Source of the DNA: Serinus canaria
Taxonomy: Eukaryota; Chordata; Aves; Passeriformes; Fringillidae
Assembly: GCF_022539315.1 (NCBI RefSeq)
Contig: NC_066321.1
Span: 6,015,324 to 6,079,323 of the forward strand
DNA length: 64,000 bases
Reading direction: 5' to 3'
Below the pieces are notes generated by a model. That model was given only the letters and a program-made list of their open reading frames with translations, made no database searches and was not told the DNA's origin. Every line of letters starts with the position of its first letter. Position 1 is the stretch's first letter. Shown here piece by piece: positions 25,765-37,015 of this stretch. The translations under genes and the position numbers were made by a program.

Positions 25765-28700
25765 AGCAAGAGACACAAGGACTCATGCAAGCTCCAGCAG
25801 TTCTCTGCTGCATTCAAAGAAGTTGCCTCCATAATTAATTTGCAAAGCTTCAGTTTAAATAGACTAATAAAGTCCCTCCCAGCAGGGAGTACATAATTTT
25901 TATACTAAAAAGAAAATTGCAATACATCTAATATCTACTCACTTTTTTTTTCTTAAACCTTATTTTTATGTAATTATACATTCATGCTCATAGATGTGTT
26001 CTTCATCTGTTACCCTATCCCAATAATACATTCCTGCTTTCCACATGGTGAATTAAATTCTGTTTTCCAGCCAGTTATAAGATAGGGGTTTGCAGGATGC
26101 TCTCCATGTGCTTTAGACAGGACAAGGAACCTCGAGGCCATCTTGAACAACTGCCTGGCATCCTGGGCCCTGAGCAGGGCACCAATTTCACTTCCTCAGA
26201 GTCACCTGGGATTCCCAGTGCCATTAGCTACTCCAAGGGACCTCACCTGTGGAGCAGAGCTCACAAAACCAGTACTTGCATCCTCCTGGGACACTTCCAT
26301 GGGACTGTGGGAGGCCCCTCACCCCAGGTCACCCCCTTTCCTCATCAGGCAAGCACAGCTCCCTTCCCACTGCTCATGTTCTTGCTCACCTGCCTCTCAG
26401 GTAGACTCTGATAGCTCCTACTGTTTCCTCAGGCTAACACTAAAAGTTTTATACCCCTTATTATCCTGGATATCGATTTGGAAAGGCTGCAGCTGATTCA
26501 GGCTGTTTTGACCCAGGCAGGAGGTACTTCCCTCTTGATGCACCTTTTTACCATTGCCTCACTCCCTGTGAAAATCTCACTACAGCTGCCTTTGATTTCA
26601 CTCCCTTCTGCTGCAGGGCAATGTGATACAGGCAGCCACAAAGCAAAGAACATTTTGGGGGTTCTGAGGGTTCTTCTGTTTTTTTAATGCCACACAGTAT
26701 TAATTATTTTTGACAGGAGGCTAGACAAAGCTCTTTCTTGAAGAGAAAAAGAAATCAGCACCTCTGTTCATACTCTTTTCCTTTACAAATAAGTACACCA
26801 CACTGATTTTTATAGAATGACTGTCAGCTGTTTTCAAATTGTCACTTAACCTCTACCTCTTCAGCCTGAAAACAAGCAGCTCCTTTTCTCCCAAATATGA
26901 CACCTTTAATTGGGAATTTTCCTCTTCATAGCTGGTCCTTCACACTTAGAAGAGATATAAATGGTAAAAAAAAAAAAAAGGTACAAACCCCTTATTTTCT
27001 GAAAAGCAGACGAGAGTTGAGATTTTGTTTGGTCTTTTTTCCTTTTCTGTATTTTATTTCTTGATTTTTTTCTTTCACAAAAGGAAAATCACTTGCTTCT
27101 CTTTCTGGGCATTAACTTTCAGAGATGCTGACCTTTCAGATTTGGTATTGATTACAGCATTCATTTGGGGTATTCCTTAGATGGAAATATCAGGCCTGTT
27201 ACCTGCATGCATAGGTTCTAAAAGTACATTGTTCCAAGCATATACATTGTGCTGTCTCAGCCAACTAGCCATAAATCTCTTAAAGCACTAAAACTCAAGG
27301 ACTTGAGCTCATCAAGAAACAGTTATCTTTACACATACATCAAGCCAGCTTTCCACATGTGACATATGTGCAATTATTTACACATCTAATAGAGACCTGC
27401 ATTCTGTCTCAGCTCATTGTGGCAAATTCCTTACAGTAAATTCTGAGTAACTACACTGCTTTCAAAGACTTGGGCAAAGCCTGTGTGGCCAAACATCACT
27501 AATGAGAGCAGGACTGCTGGCCTGGTCCCCTCCTGCTTGGATGCTCTGCATTCCTCCTCTTACAGACAATCAGAGCAATATAGATGAAAGAATATTTATT
27601 TCTTGGGCCACTAGTCAAAAAAGGTGCAGAGTCATACAATGAGAGAAGAAAACAGAAACCATAGGGATTACCATGAACCTCACTTGCATTTTTACCTTTG
27701 AAAGCCTCCTCTTCATTTATTAAAAACTCTATTACCCTAAACTGAAAATCAACTATTCTCATGAGGTTCAAATGCACACTATCTTCATCCTTCCTAAGAA
27801 ATACAGTTTTGACTGAGGTAACTTTCTTCTTCTCAAAGCCAGAGAAAGAAAATGTAGTAGCAAATCTGTCTCACAAGTAATAACTTACCCATTATATTGG
27901 AATAGTATTTAAGTGACAACAAGGCAATCAACAAAAGAGCAACATTATTTGTTCAGTCAATTTCTTTTAAAGTGATAAAACAATTCAAAGCCCAGGCCAT
28001 TACAATGCTGATAAAAGAAGAGAGGCAGAAACCTGGGGAAGAAGAAGCATGGCAATATAAAATATTCAGAGTACTTACATATAATATAGTTTCAGAGACA
28101 GTGGACACAAAATAGGGAAACAATTGCAGTGTTTGAAAACTAAAGCTGGGTAAATCAATGATTGCTAGTCATCAGACATGCCTCACACACATCATTTATT
28201 CAATCAGAATCCCTGCTTCATCCTTCTTGACAGAAACAATAAAAAACTCCTTGTGTAGTTAAGGCTCAATCTGTATATCTGAGGAAGACAGGAATCAGAT
28301 AAATTCATTTCAAGGCAGAAATTTTTCTTCTAATTTTCCTCATAGGTAGTAGTTTTGCAGCTCTCCAGTGTCCTAGCATGTGCCTGTGAACCAGTTATTG
28401 CAGAAGCTCTCACATGGAAATAGTGGTGGTAATAGCAGCCAGGTTCAGTGGCATCTTCAGCCAAAAGAAACAAAAAAGCATTTGGTATTGGTGACCCTGG
28501 AGGTCATCAACTAACTGTGAGGGAAAATGGGAGTTATTGGTACCAGAGATGTCAAAAAACATTACTAAAATACAAGGGAAAGCTGTTTGCTAATACATTT
28601 TTCATATATTTTTGTCATTCTTATCAGCATGCTGTGCAAAACCCCTTGTCATGGGCAATAATCCCATTCTGCTAAAGCCCTTGTAAACAAATAATAAAAA

Positions 28701-31700
28701 GATGGATTCAGCCCCAAACTCAAAGATGACCAACCATGGAGGAAGCCAGAAAAGCAATAGAACAAGACAGGCTCCATCAGGAATGAATTATGAGATGCAA
28801 TGTGAGGGATGGCAACAAAGACATTTCCAAGACATGTCTTCAGACTTGGGAGAAAACCTTGTAAGTACAACAAAGCCAGGTGCTGTGGGATGTGGGATGA
28901 TCTGTCACTTCTCAGAGATGATCCATTGTTACCAAGGGGATAGGAAAGGAGTTGGCATTTGGCACAGCTACAATTGTCAAGGTCAGAGAAAATTATCTGT
29001 GGTAGCCAAGGCACGAGTAATTAAAGCCTAGACAAGATTATTAGGGACTTCTCTGTCCCACAGTTATTGGTGACAGTGCCCTTCTCTCTTCTCTGCCCAG
29101 CCCTCCCATCTTCATCTCTTATGCCAACCCTCCCACCTCCTGCCCTGTCTTCCTTTGTTCTAAATTAAACCCAAGCTAAAAACAACAGATGAAGCTGCTT
29201 CTGTCACAACTGACATCACACAGTGAGGATCATATTAGCTAATGCATTAAATAGACACTGAAAACCAGAGAAAGGGATAAATTATACCCTTGTCTGTTTG
29301 TTCAGCTGCTCTGCCCTGTCAGTTGTGGTGTTTGTTTGTTGAACTGTCCTGACTAAGAACAATATTCTGAGAGCTCTGGTGCTGACAGTGCCAAGACAAA
29401 GGATTGCCAGCCCCTTGCTAAGGGTGTGCTCCCCCTTCCCTCCTAAAGGGTCTGTAACCACCACTTCCTAGCACCCTCTTCTGATCTTTGTGTTTCAGGA
29501 GGAAATCCTGTAGTCGTGGAACTGTTGCATTGATCTGGAGCCAGCAGGGAATGAAGATGGTTAAAAACCAGAACCATGGTAGGATTTTGTGTAAATTTGG
29601 AAATGCATTAAGACATCAGGCAATACATCCAGAAATTTATCCCAAAGCTCTAAGAAAAGGAAAATGATACTTCAGTTTTACCTCTCATTAACCAGGAAAG
29701 CATCTTTTACCATTTTTTCCATCCTGAGGATAATTTGGGGAATACTAAGGCTTTGAACTGGTATTTCAAAGGGAGATCGGGTCCTTTTGCAAGTCCTTAT
29801 TCCAAGTGATTGATGTGTTCATGGCAAGTATTCTTGTTCACAGATCAAAAGTGACAAGCACCAACCCATACTCTCACATGAAATCACCTGTAAAGCATTC
29901 CAACTAAATATCTACCAAGTCCTAAAGACATTCCTTGATATCATGCCCCACTTTCCCACTTGTACTAGCTGACTTCTTGTCTTGAGTTCTGACAAGCCCA
30001 CTAAGACAGATGTGAGAAAAGGCGGCAGAAAATAGAGGAGAAAGGGGAAAAAACTAAGCCATTAATTTTCAGAAATATCATTAGAGATTCTAAGGGATTT
30101 AGAACATTTATTTTTTCAATGCAGAGGCAACTCAATGCAGAGGCAACTGCAGCCATGCAAGACTAGAGCCACATAAGCAAGAATTAATTTTAAAAAGAAT
30201 ATTGGCCATTTTGCTTAACTCATGGAGCTTATTCTTTTTGCTGGATCTAGCTGCAAAGTACGCTTATTCAAGGAAACTTGCCAGGATACACTAAGTTTAG
30301 GGATTATACTAAGGATTAAGCTCATAAGCATTACACAGCACTCTTTACAATAGTCCTTGGATATTCAAATTTTTCACAGATCACTTGCAAAAGGTAACCT
30401 GAGGTGAAGGATTCTCATAGTAGGAGCATTGCAATACAAATCCAGAAACTCATCCAAACCTCCTTTTGCTCCCAAAATAGCAGGCATGTCCTGGGGTATA
30501 AAGCATCTGAAAGCACTCGGCCTCAGCTATTGGATGAAGGCACAAATAATGGGACTTTGGGGAATGACTGACAACCACCAACCATGCATTCTGAGAGCGT
30601 CTGTTGTTGCAACATAGTTCCTCCCTTTCTAAAAGCACAGCCTCCATAAATCATCACTCTTCTAGACTTCAAAGCCACTGAAATATCCCCATCAATATAT
30701 CACTCAAGTCAGACATCAGCTTTAACATGCTACATGATCAGTAATAGTCAGGGTTAGCAGTCAGAGAGCAAACAAGTGTTGATAGGTCCAGTCAATTATT
30801 ATTGTCTGACAAAACATTATCTCCAGGAGATCTCTTCCTTGTGTTTCAGAAGATAATATAGAGTTGTGCTTCAAACCATGACCCTCAGATGCCATAAATT
30901 TCAAGGGTCTGCACCAGGACACTCGCTCACTTCAGACACTTAAAACTACAAAGCTTCAAGGATGCAGAACTAACATTAAAGTCATCCAAAATAACATCTG
31001 CATCTGTACCACCCACATGTGGAGGCAAACAGCTTGAGCTGCTGTCTCCAGCTGGGCTAAGTGACCTTAGCTTGAATCTTCCTGAATTGAAACTAATGAC
31101 CCAGAACATCCACTGCAACTATTAAAGCAAATAAACAAACACCCTGACAGCATCTGAATCTTCTCTTTCTCTCTGCCTGATATCTCTACAGATCATCTTG
31201 ATACCAGTCATGAAAAACAGTTGCCAGATCTGTAAGAGTTCTTGAAACACAGAGCAATGGGCCAGAGGGCCAGCTGGGTTTCAGGAGATCCACACCAAAC
31301 TGGAAAGAGTCACATACATGGACCCAGTCCAGCCAAACTGGGTAGATTTTGCCCTTGGATGAAGAAAATGTATTACATTTCAGGTGGTTTAAACAAGAGA
31401 ATGGGTAACAAACTAGTAACTCCTACCCCGACAGGACAGGCGGGGAGGCTCCGAAATGTCGCAGTTGAGGTTCTCAACTAAGAGAAGAGAACAAAGTTCT
31501 CTTGTAGAAAAGTGTTCTTTATATCCATTAGAAGCACTCTTGGTTCCATTTGAGTTCCAGTTGCATTTCAACATCTTCCTGATTAAACACACCTAGAAAA
31601 TGGGAAGATGTTCCTTTTTCCAACCAAGTCTTAGTATTGCAGAGTCGGACCAGAAAAAAAGAAGCCTGCTTTGACTTGATACCAGTTCCCCTCCTCCCCC

Positions 31701-31930
31701 CCAGTCTTTTCAGTGGTGGCTATAGTGACAAAATAGTCCCAAAATGTCTGCTTTCATTTAGAAAGAAGTTTCCAGCCCCTTTGATCACAAAGCAAACCTT
31801 TGAAATGTGAAATGAGTTTAAAGCAATGCATCAATGTGTGCTCAAGTCTTTAGGCACCTGTAATAACAGTAGTTGGACGTGTGAACTGTCCTATTCGAGT
31901 CAGCAGAGTGCAAATTCTAAAGTTAAATAG
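25765..31930. other. unique non-coding DNA with a small tandem duplication
   Basis: A+T-rich sequence with a GC-richer stretch at about 26100-26400, an A14 run at 26966-26979, a 16-bp tandem duplication at 30117-30148 and a tiny CpG-rich patch at 31427-31462. No gene was recognised. Confidence 0.5.
30117..30148. repeat. 16-bp perfect tandem duplication
   Basis: CAATGCAGAGGCAACT occurs twice head to tail with no mismatch. Perfect identity suggests a recent local duplication. It may be polymorphic. Confidence 0.9.
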
Positions 31931-31935
31931 AGGAC

Positions 31936-32038
31936 ACATGGTCCAGTGATTAGATCACTATTTTGGCATTTGTGATGCTCAGGTTTAGTTTTCTGCTGAA
32001 GCACACAGAGAATGGGAATTTGGACAAGTTGTTTGGCA
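31936..32038 (+). mobile_element. tRNA-derived SINE remnant (MIR-like)
   Basis: The order of landmarks matches the head of amniote tRNA-SINEs. An A-box-like stretch (CCAGTGATTAGATCACT, 31943-31959) precedes a B-box-like stretch (CAGGTTTAGTTTTCTG, 31980-31995), the two about 30 bases apart. A tail reading GGAATTTGGACAAGTTG (32015-32031) matches the 'tgaccttgggcaagt' core of MIR-type SINEs. Divergence is high, so the copy is old and should not be transcribed by Pol III. The exact family (MIR, another CORE-SINE or a reptile-type SINE) cannot be fixed by eye. Confidence 0.5.
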
Positions 32039-34020
32039 GAAGGTTTAAACCACAGGTTCTTCCCAAAAGGGACCTGGGGGTTGGTTGGTTCCAGAATGGC
32101 AGAGCTCTGCCTCCTGCTCTCCCTTGCCATCTATGGTTGGATTTGCTTGGAATCCCAGATTTTGGCCACAAAACTGGAAATCCATTCAAAATATTTGCAA
32201 AGTACCAGACTGTACTCTTTGAACAGACCAGTGTCTCAGAGTTCATTATATCCATGAATCATGAGAGGATGCAGTGTTGCATTTCTAATGAAAATATACA
32301 ACAAATGAAAAGCAGGACAGCAACAGAGCTGAGCAGTGAAAGGAAAATACACTTATCCTGTAACTACAGCCCTGTGACTGGGTTCTGTCCTGTATGACAT
32401 CTTAAAAAAGGAATTTCATGGTGTTAAACATTTCATTTTCTGACAGCAGATGAAATAATAAGATAATGGAGAAGCTACTGCCAAAAACTAGTGGGGAAAT
32501 GCCCAGCTCTGCTAAAAACCCCAGAGGATGATAGAGACGGGTGTTTGTGTATGTATATAAAATTAATACAGTTGTATGTATCATTTACCAATGAAGTGTG
32601 GGTGTATCCAGGTCAGCAACCCTACAGAAACAAACACAGTAGAATTTACTATCTTCTCTCACCACAGTTATGACAGATTCAGAGCACCAATGATACTTTG
32701 ACAGATTGCTCACTGAAATAGCTCTGGCTGCAATTTATACTTTTTATTTTATCAAAACCCTTGCCATGTTAAAGCCCAGCAAACCCACAGCTTTATGAAT
32801 GCACATCAGACTGTGGACTTCAAGAAGACTGTGAGGAGGAACAGTCTGCACCTAGGTATGCTATTGAAAAATTTGGCCCTAACAATATTTGTTCTGGCCA
32901 AAAAGAGTCATATCTATCTATGTGGAGAATCCATAATACAAAAATATATAAAATGGTACCTGTAAAAACCACCAAAGGGATCATATCTAAAGCAGAATAA
33001 AAATGGCATACAAGAATAAAATATTCCCTCCCATTCTTCAGCCCACTGATGCAAGAAAGAAGGGAATTTTTCCCTTCAAGCCAGCCTTTCTTAGACAGTG
33101 AGGCCATCCTATTTTCTGCCAAGCTTCAGGTAGCTTTACAAGGATAAGGTCATTTCTTTTAAGATGTACCATTAGCTTCCTTACTGCTGGAGAAAATTAA
33201 AAAGGAAAATTGCCTGTCACACCCAGAGAGCTAAGCTGATGATGAAGGCTGAAGTCTGCTCAGATTTTCATTCCTGGGCTTAGACTTTAAGGTTACCTTA
33301 TTTATTTATTTTCATGCACTTTGAGTGCTGTTTAAAATACAAAACCTGCCAAGTATTTGCTTTCTTGCAAAGATGATAAATTGGGCTAGTTTTCCAATGT
33401 GCTGCATATACACAACCCCAACTTTTAGGTGATCTGGAAGGGTCTCAGGTAATTTCATCTTTTTGATGGCATGTAATCTTCAGTGCTGAAATGAGACACA
33501 TTTTGTCTCTGTTTTTCCCTCACCATCTAACTCGTGGCTGGGCTAAAGATGCCGGGATTGATGTGCTAGGAAGAGATACCTGCTATTTTTATTGCTTATA
33601 TGTTATCTTATAGTTTTACTATTATTTTTCTGCACACTGTTTGGAGAGCAGTAGACCTATCCCACTGCATCTCTTTCCGAGTGTCAGATTACTCATCCAA
33701 GCAATGACCTTACTTTTCTGGAAGCCTGAAGATGTGTTTGTTAAAGCAGACAATTGGACACACTGAGACAGCCTGCCAGGCACGGTAACTTTGTCCATAT
33801 AAAAGGTGATGGCTACAGATTCTGATGGATTCTGAATATCCTTTTTCTGGGACAGCTGATACCTGCCTCCTTCAGCATAGCTTCTATCTTGCTGATATGT
33901 CTCAGGGAAACTTTTTAAACCTTCAAGATACACAGAAAAGGGATATATTAAAGTAACCATGATAGATAATATTGAAATATCACATAGTGTCAAAATTAAG
34001 CATCCTATTCCTTCCCAATT
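32039..34020. other. unique non-coding DNA next to an exon-like block
   Basis: A+T-rich sequence. A minus frame at 32820-33122 includes a stretch of about 20 hydrophobic residues preceded by a TTTTTACAG acceptor-like site, but nothing else supports it. The frame of the exon-like block at 34026-34142 runs on into this stretch to 33622 without a stop. Confidence 0.4.
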
Positions 34021-34025
34021 CTTAC

Positions 34026-34142
34026 CTTGATAGGTGAGGGCAAGCATATAAAAATAGTCTTTCTTCTTCAAGAGATCACACAAAGCCCTTTGACTGCAGC
34101 AAGATTTTCTCTCTAGGCACTGGTTGGCCTTTTCTTCCCTCT
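34026..34142 (-). CDS. candidate internal exon, 39 codons, phase 1-1
   Basis: On the minus strand a good polypyrimidine tract and acceptor (TGTTCTTCTATCCCACAG, 34143-34160) is followed by 117 open bases and a near-consensus donor (CAAG|GTAAGAATT, donor at 34025 downward). The open part gives 38 whole codons with two leading bases and one trailing base, so it is a symmetric phase 1 exon that could be inserted or skipped without a frame change. The product is Cys- and Lys-rich (four Cys within about 18 residues) and ends in an aromatic/hydrophobic strand. The enclosing frame is 183 codons (33622-34173). I do not recognise the protein. The spacing of Cys, CDL and Tyr residues is faintly like the first domain of class II cytokine receptors, but this is far too weak for a name. 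It could also be a pseudoexon. Confidence 0.25.
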
Positions 34143-34319
34143 CTGTGGGATAGAAGAACATCCAGCACATCACCCCATTTAAAACAGTGATGGTAATGCC
34201 TCAGCTAATGCCTCAGAGAGCCAGCAGTCATCACATTGTGTGGTTCAAGTTGGCAAACACACTACAAAACAATTACATGGAGAAAAAAAAGGTAATTCCC
34301 TTGACCTTAGTCACCTCTT

Positions 34320-34375
34320 ACTGCTGCCCTCCCTTCGGCACTTCCTCCGAGCTCCGCGGCCTCGCCCAGCACTCT
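34320..34375. other. tiny CpG-rich patch
   Basis: Five CpGs fall within about 50 bases (TTCGG, TCCGAG, TCCGCGG, CTCGCC), including a CCGCGG word, in a region otherwise almost free of CpG. It is too short for a CpG island. It lies about 180 bases upstream, in minus-strand sense, of the exon-like block at 34026-34142, so a minor promoter or regulatory site is possible. A relic of a GC-rich element is an alternative. Confidence 0.4.
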
Positions 34376-35458
34376 GCACCCATCAGCTTTGCAATCCATC
34401 TCCAAGGCACTGCCACTCCACCCTGGAGCACCCCCAGGCCTGATCCCACTCCCCCCAGACCTGCTGCTCTTTGGCATCACAGAAAGGAGCCACATTTTAA
34501 CATTGGGCCTGACTTACAGCAGCCACAGCCATCCACCAGCTCTTACCCCAGAATTTCAGCAACTGTCTCAGCAAAGGCAGTCAGTGAATGATAATTTCAG
34601 GATTACCAAAGCAAGGACAGAAGAAGTTTGTATTATGTTACCCTGTGACCAACTAAAGTGTCATTACCTTATACATAAAAGGTTCTTGGGGGCCAAATCA
34701 TCTTCCAGGAAAGCACTTACAGAAATAAACCCCATCCTGTGGCCAGTCTGACACGCATAGAGACACTCTGCAAGATTTTAATAAAGTGACAGCTCAATGC
34801 AAAAGCTCAAGCTCCAAAAAGAAAAGTAGAAATTCAGGTATATGCAGCAAACTGTGCACTTGAAACCAAGAAGATACCAGAAAGTGAATGCTTTACATAT
34901 TTAGGCTGTTTCCTCTCCTCCTCCTACCACTCAATGCATCTTTTTTACAAACAGTTATGGGCCAAAAAATGCATTTTTCTTTAGATCATTGCATGTACAC
35001 AGGTTTAATTTACAGACCAAAACAATCAACAATATGGAAGCAGTATTTACCAACAAATGCAGGTTTTATTCATATATGCAGAATACTGCTATGCATAAAA
35101 CATGATGTGAAACATAGCTTTATGTATTTTTACTGGGCAAACTTAAACTTTGATTTACGTCCATTTCACTAAAACTTTATGGCTTCCTCGTCAGATAGGA
35201 CAGAATCCTTTCTGTATCTTAGATGGTAAATATAGTTAATGTGCTGAGGCTGCAATGGATCAGCAGTGAAGCTGTTTAATAGTGACATAAATTATTTCAG
35301 TGACTTTTCCTGCAAGTGAGAGATGACTCCATGTGCTATAAACTAATACCAAAGGAATGATGCTCTTTCATGCTAGCAAAGTGCCTTGGCTATATTGTTT
35401 TTGTATCCTGTTGGGGATGCTACAAATGCAGCATGTATTACAACTATATGCACCTAGG
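34376..35458. other. unique non-coding DNA, nothing recognised
   Basis: Begins in a C-rich stretch to about 34560, then becomes A+T rich. The longest + frames (34187-34591 and 34389-34751) are explained by the C-rich composition. No repeat or RNA gene was recognised. Confidence 0.5.
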
Positions 35459-35563
35459 CTATTTTTCTTTGCTGTTTTTAATGCTCTCCTGCTCCGAAAA
35501 TTGAGCTTCAGTGTCTGAAGGAAGGCAAAGCCAATTACTTTCTTGGAAACCTCTCTTCAAAGT
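35459..35563 (-). other. candidate 3'-terminal coding exon
   Basis: On the minus strand an acceptor-like GGGATTTGCAG (35564-35574) precedes 34 open codons and a TAG. The predicted tail is hydrophilic, rich in Ser, Glu, Gln and Lys, like many natural C-termini. It lies upstream of the block at 34026-34142 in minus-strand sense, so the two cannot be consecutive exons of one simple transcript. No polyadenylation signal is obvious just after the stop. The polypyrimidine tract is only moderate. Chance is a real alternative. Confidence 0.13.
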
Positions 35564-35989
35564 CTGCAAATCCCAACAGATTTTTAAAAACCTTTCCATT
35601 AGCTTAAAAATATATTCTAAAATAATGATGCCTGTAGAAACTAAGTAGCATGAATGGAGCTGGATGGTTTTGGAGAGGCACATGCACATCCTGCCCTTCC
35701 CCACACCGCAGGGGCTGCTCAGCAATGCTCCATCTCCATTAGCCTGTCCCTGTCTCCAGACACCATGGTATCCCTCCCAGAGCATTCTGTTCAACCTGCA
35801 GTTCAAGTGCATTTCTGCTAGGAAAACAGTTTCTATTTGTCCTCTAATTGGTCACTTATAAAGGACCTTTCATGTGCATTGTGGTTCCTCAACAGAAATC
35901 ACGAGTACCGAGGAGCAGAGCAGGTGTTCCTTACAGTGCCACAGAAAATGTGCCATCGAACAGTTGATGCAGAAGGCAGCAGTTTTCAC

Positions 35990-37015
35990 CTATTCAGTGC
36001 AGCTCTGTTGTCTGTTCACTTTTGTTCTTGCCTCCACAGGAATTCTCCTTCTCCTTTTGTACATTTTCTTACAAACTTAATTGTAGCTTCGCTCTTTCTG
36101 TGCCTCCCACCAAGGTAGCTTTGGCAGTCCCACAGAACGTCCCCTTGCTGTTAGGTTTTATCCCTGTACCAAAGGGATCTCATGCAGAACATCAGGATCT
36201 CCTTTCCTACTTTTCCTCCCTTCTGCAAGAACTTTTCCAACTGTGTTTGTCCCTCCTCTCCATCTCTTGCATGAACTTGAACTGAGTTCCTTCTTCTACA
36301 CTGTTTTTTGTTTCTCTGCAAACCAGCACTAACCTCTTTTTCCCTATACTTGCAAAAGCCTCCCAATGCCTTGAATTATATCTATAACTACTTCTTCAGT
36401 TTCTGTCTCCATCACCAACTTTTTCACCCAGATCCATCAATCTCAGTCCCACAGATCCAAGGCAGAAGCTCCACAGCCGAGTTGTTCTCCCCTAGAGCCC
36501 CCCTTATCTCCCCATGCCTGTAAGCCACACTCTCTCACAGACTCTTGGGTCCTCACATTTTCTCCTCTATTTCTTGTTAAATTTATTAATTTTCACCTCT
36601 GCATCTGCCATGTCTGAGTGTAGCCACTGTGTTACCACCTCCTGTCTGTTTTACACCCAGAGCTCTCAGTATTTTTCCACTCTTTTTGAGTGGAAAACAA
36701 CAAATTTTTGACAAACTTTTTGATCATAAAAAGATTTTTTTGAAATATTTCTTAAGTGCAAGAGAAAAAGCCTTCTTAAACGGGTTTACTTGTTTTCAGC
36801 TCTGTAAAAGAGGAACAAACTGAGCATTTTCACTGTGACAGGGAAGTGGCCCTTCTCCTGCCCTGGAATTTCTGCCTCTGCCTCCATTCCCTCAGGGCCA
36901 TCCCCCCTGGCAGCAACAGGCACAGCACTGTCCCACTCTCCCAGCATTATTCAGCACCTCCACAGAAATCTCAGCCTTTCCCAAGTCTTCAATCACTTTC
37001 CTCACTGCAGCAAGA
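35990..37015. other. long pyrimidine-biased tract
   Basis: For about 1 kb the + strand is strongly enriched in C and T, with many CTTCTCC, TTCCTCCC and CTCTCC words and few G, while A+T content stays ordinary. Several overlapping + frames of 60-147 codons arise from this bias. It is not a simple tandem repeat. It may be a decayed element with inherent strand asymmetry or the result of transcription- or replication-linked mutation. Confidence 0.5.
36673..36697. repeat. perfect 10-bp hairpin with T5 loop
   Basis: TTTTCCACTC (36673-36682) and its exact reverse complement GAGTGGAAAA (36688-36697) flank the loop TTTTT. It lies inside the pyrimidine-biased tract. It is too short for a miRNA precursor. 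Confidence 0.85.

Noticed and set aside
32820..33122. Minus frame with a hydrophobic segment after a TTTTTACAG acceptor-like site
   Set aside because: No donor or partner exon is visible, and the residues after the segment look random. It was considered as a partner of the block at 34026-34142 but not supported.
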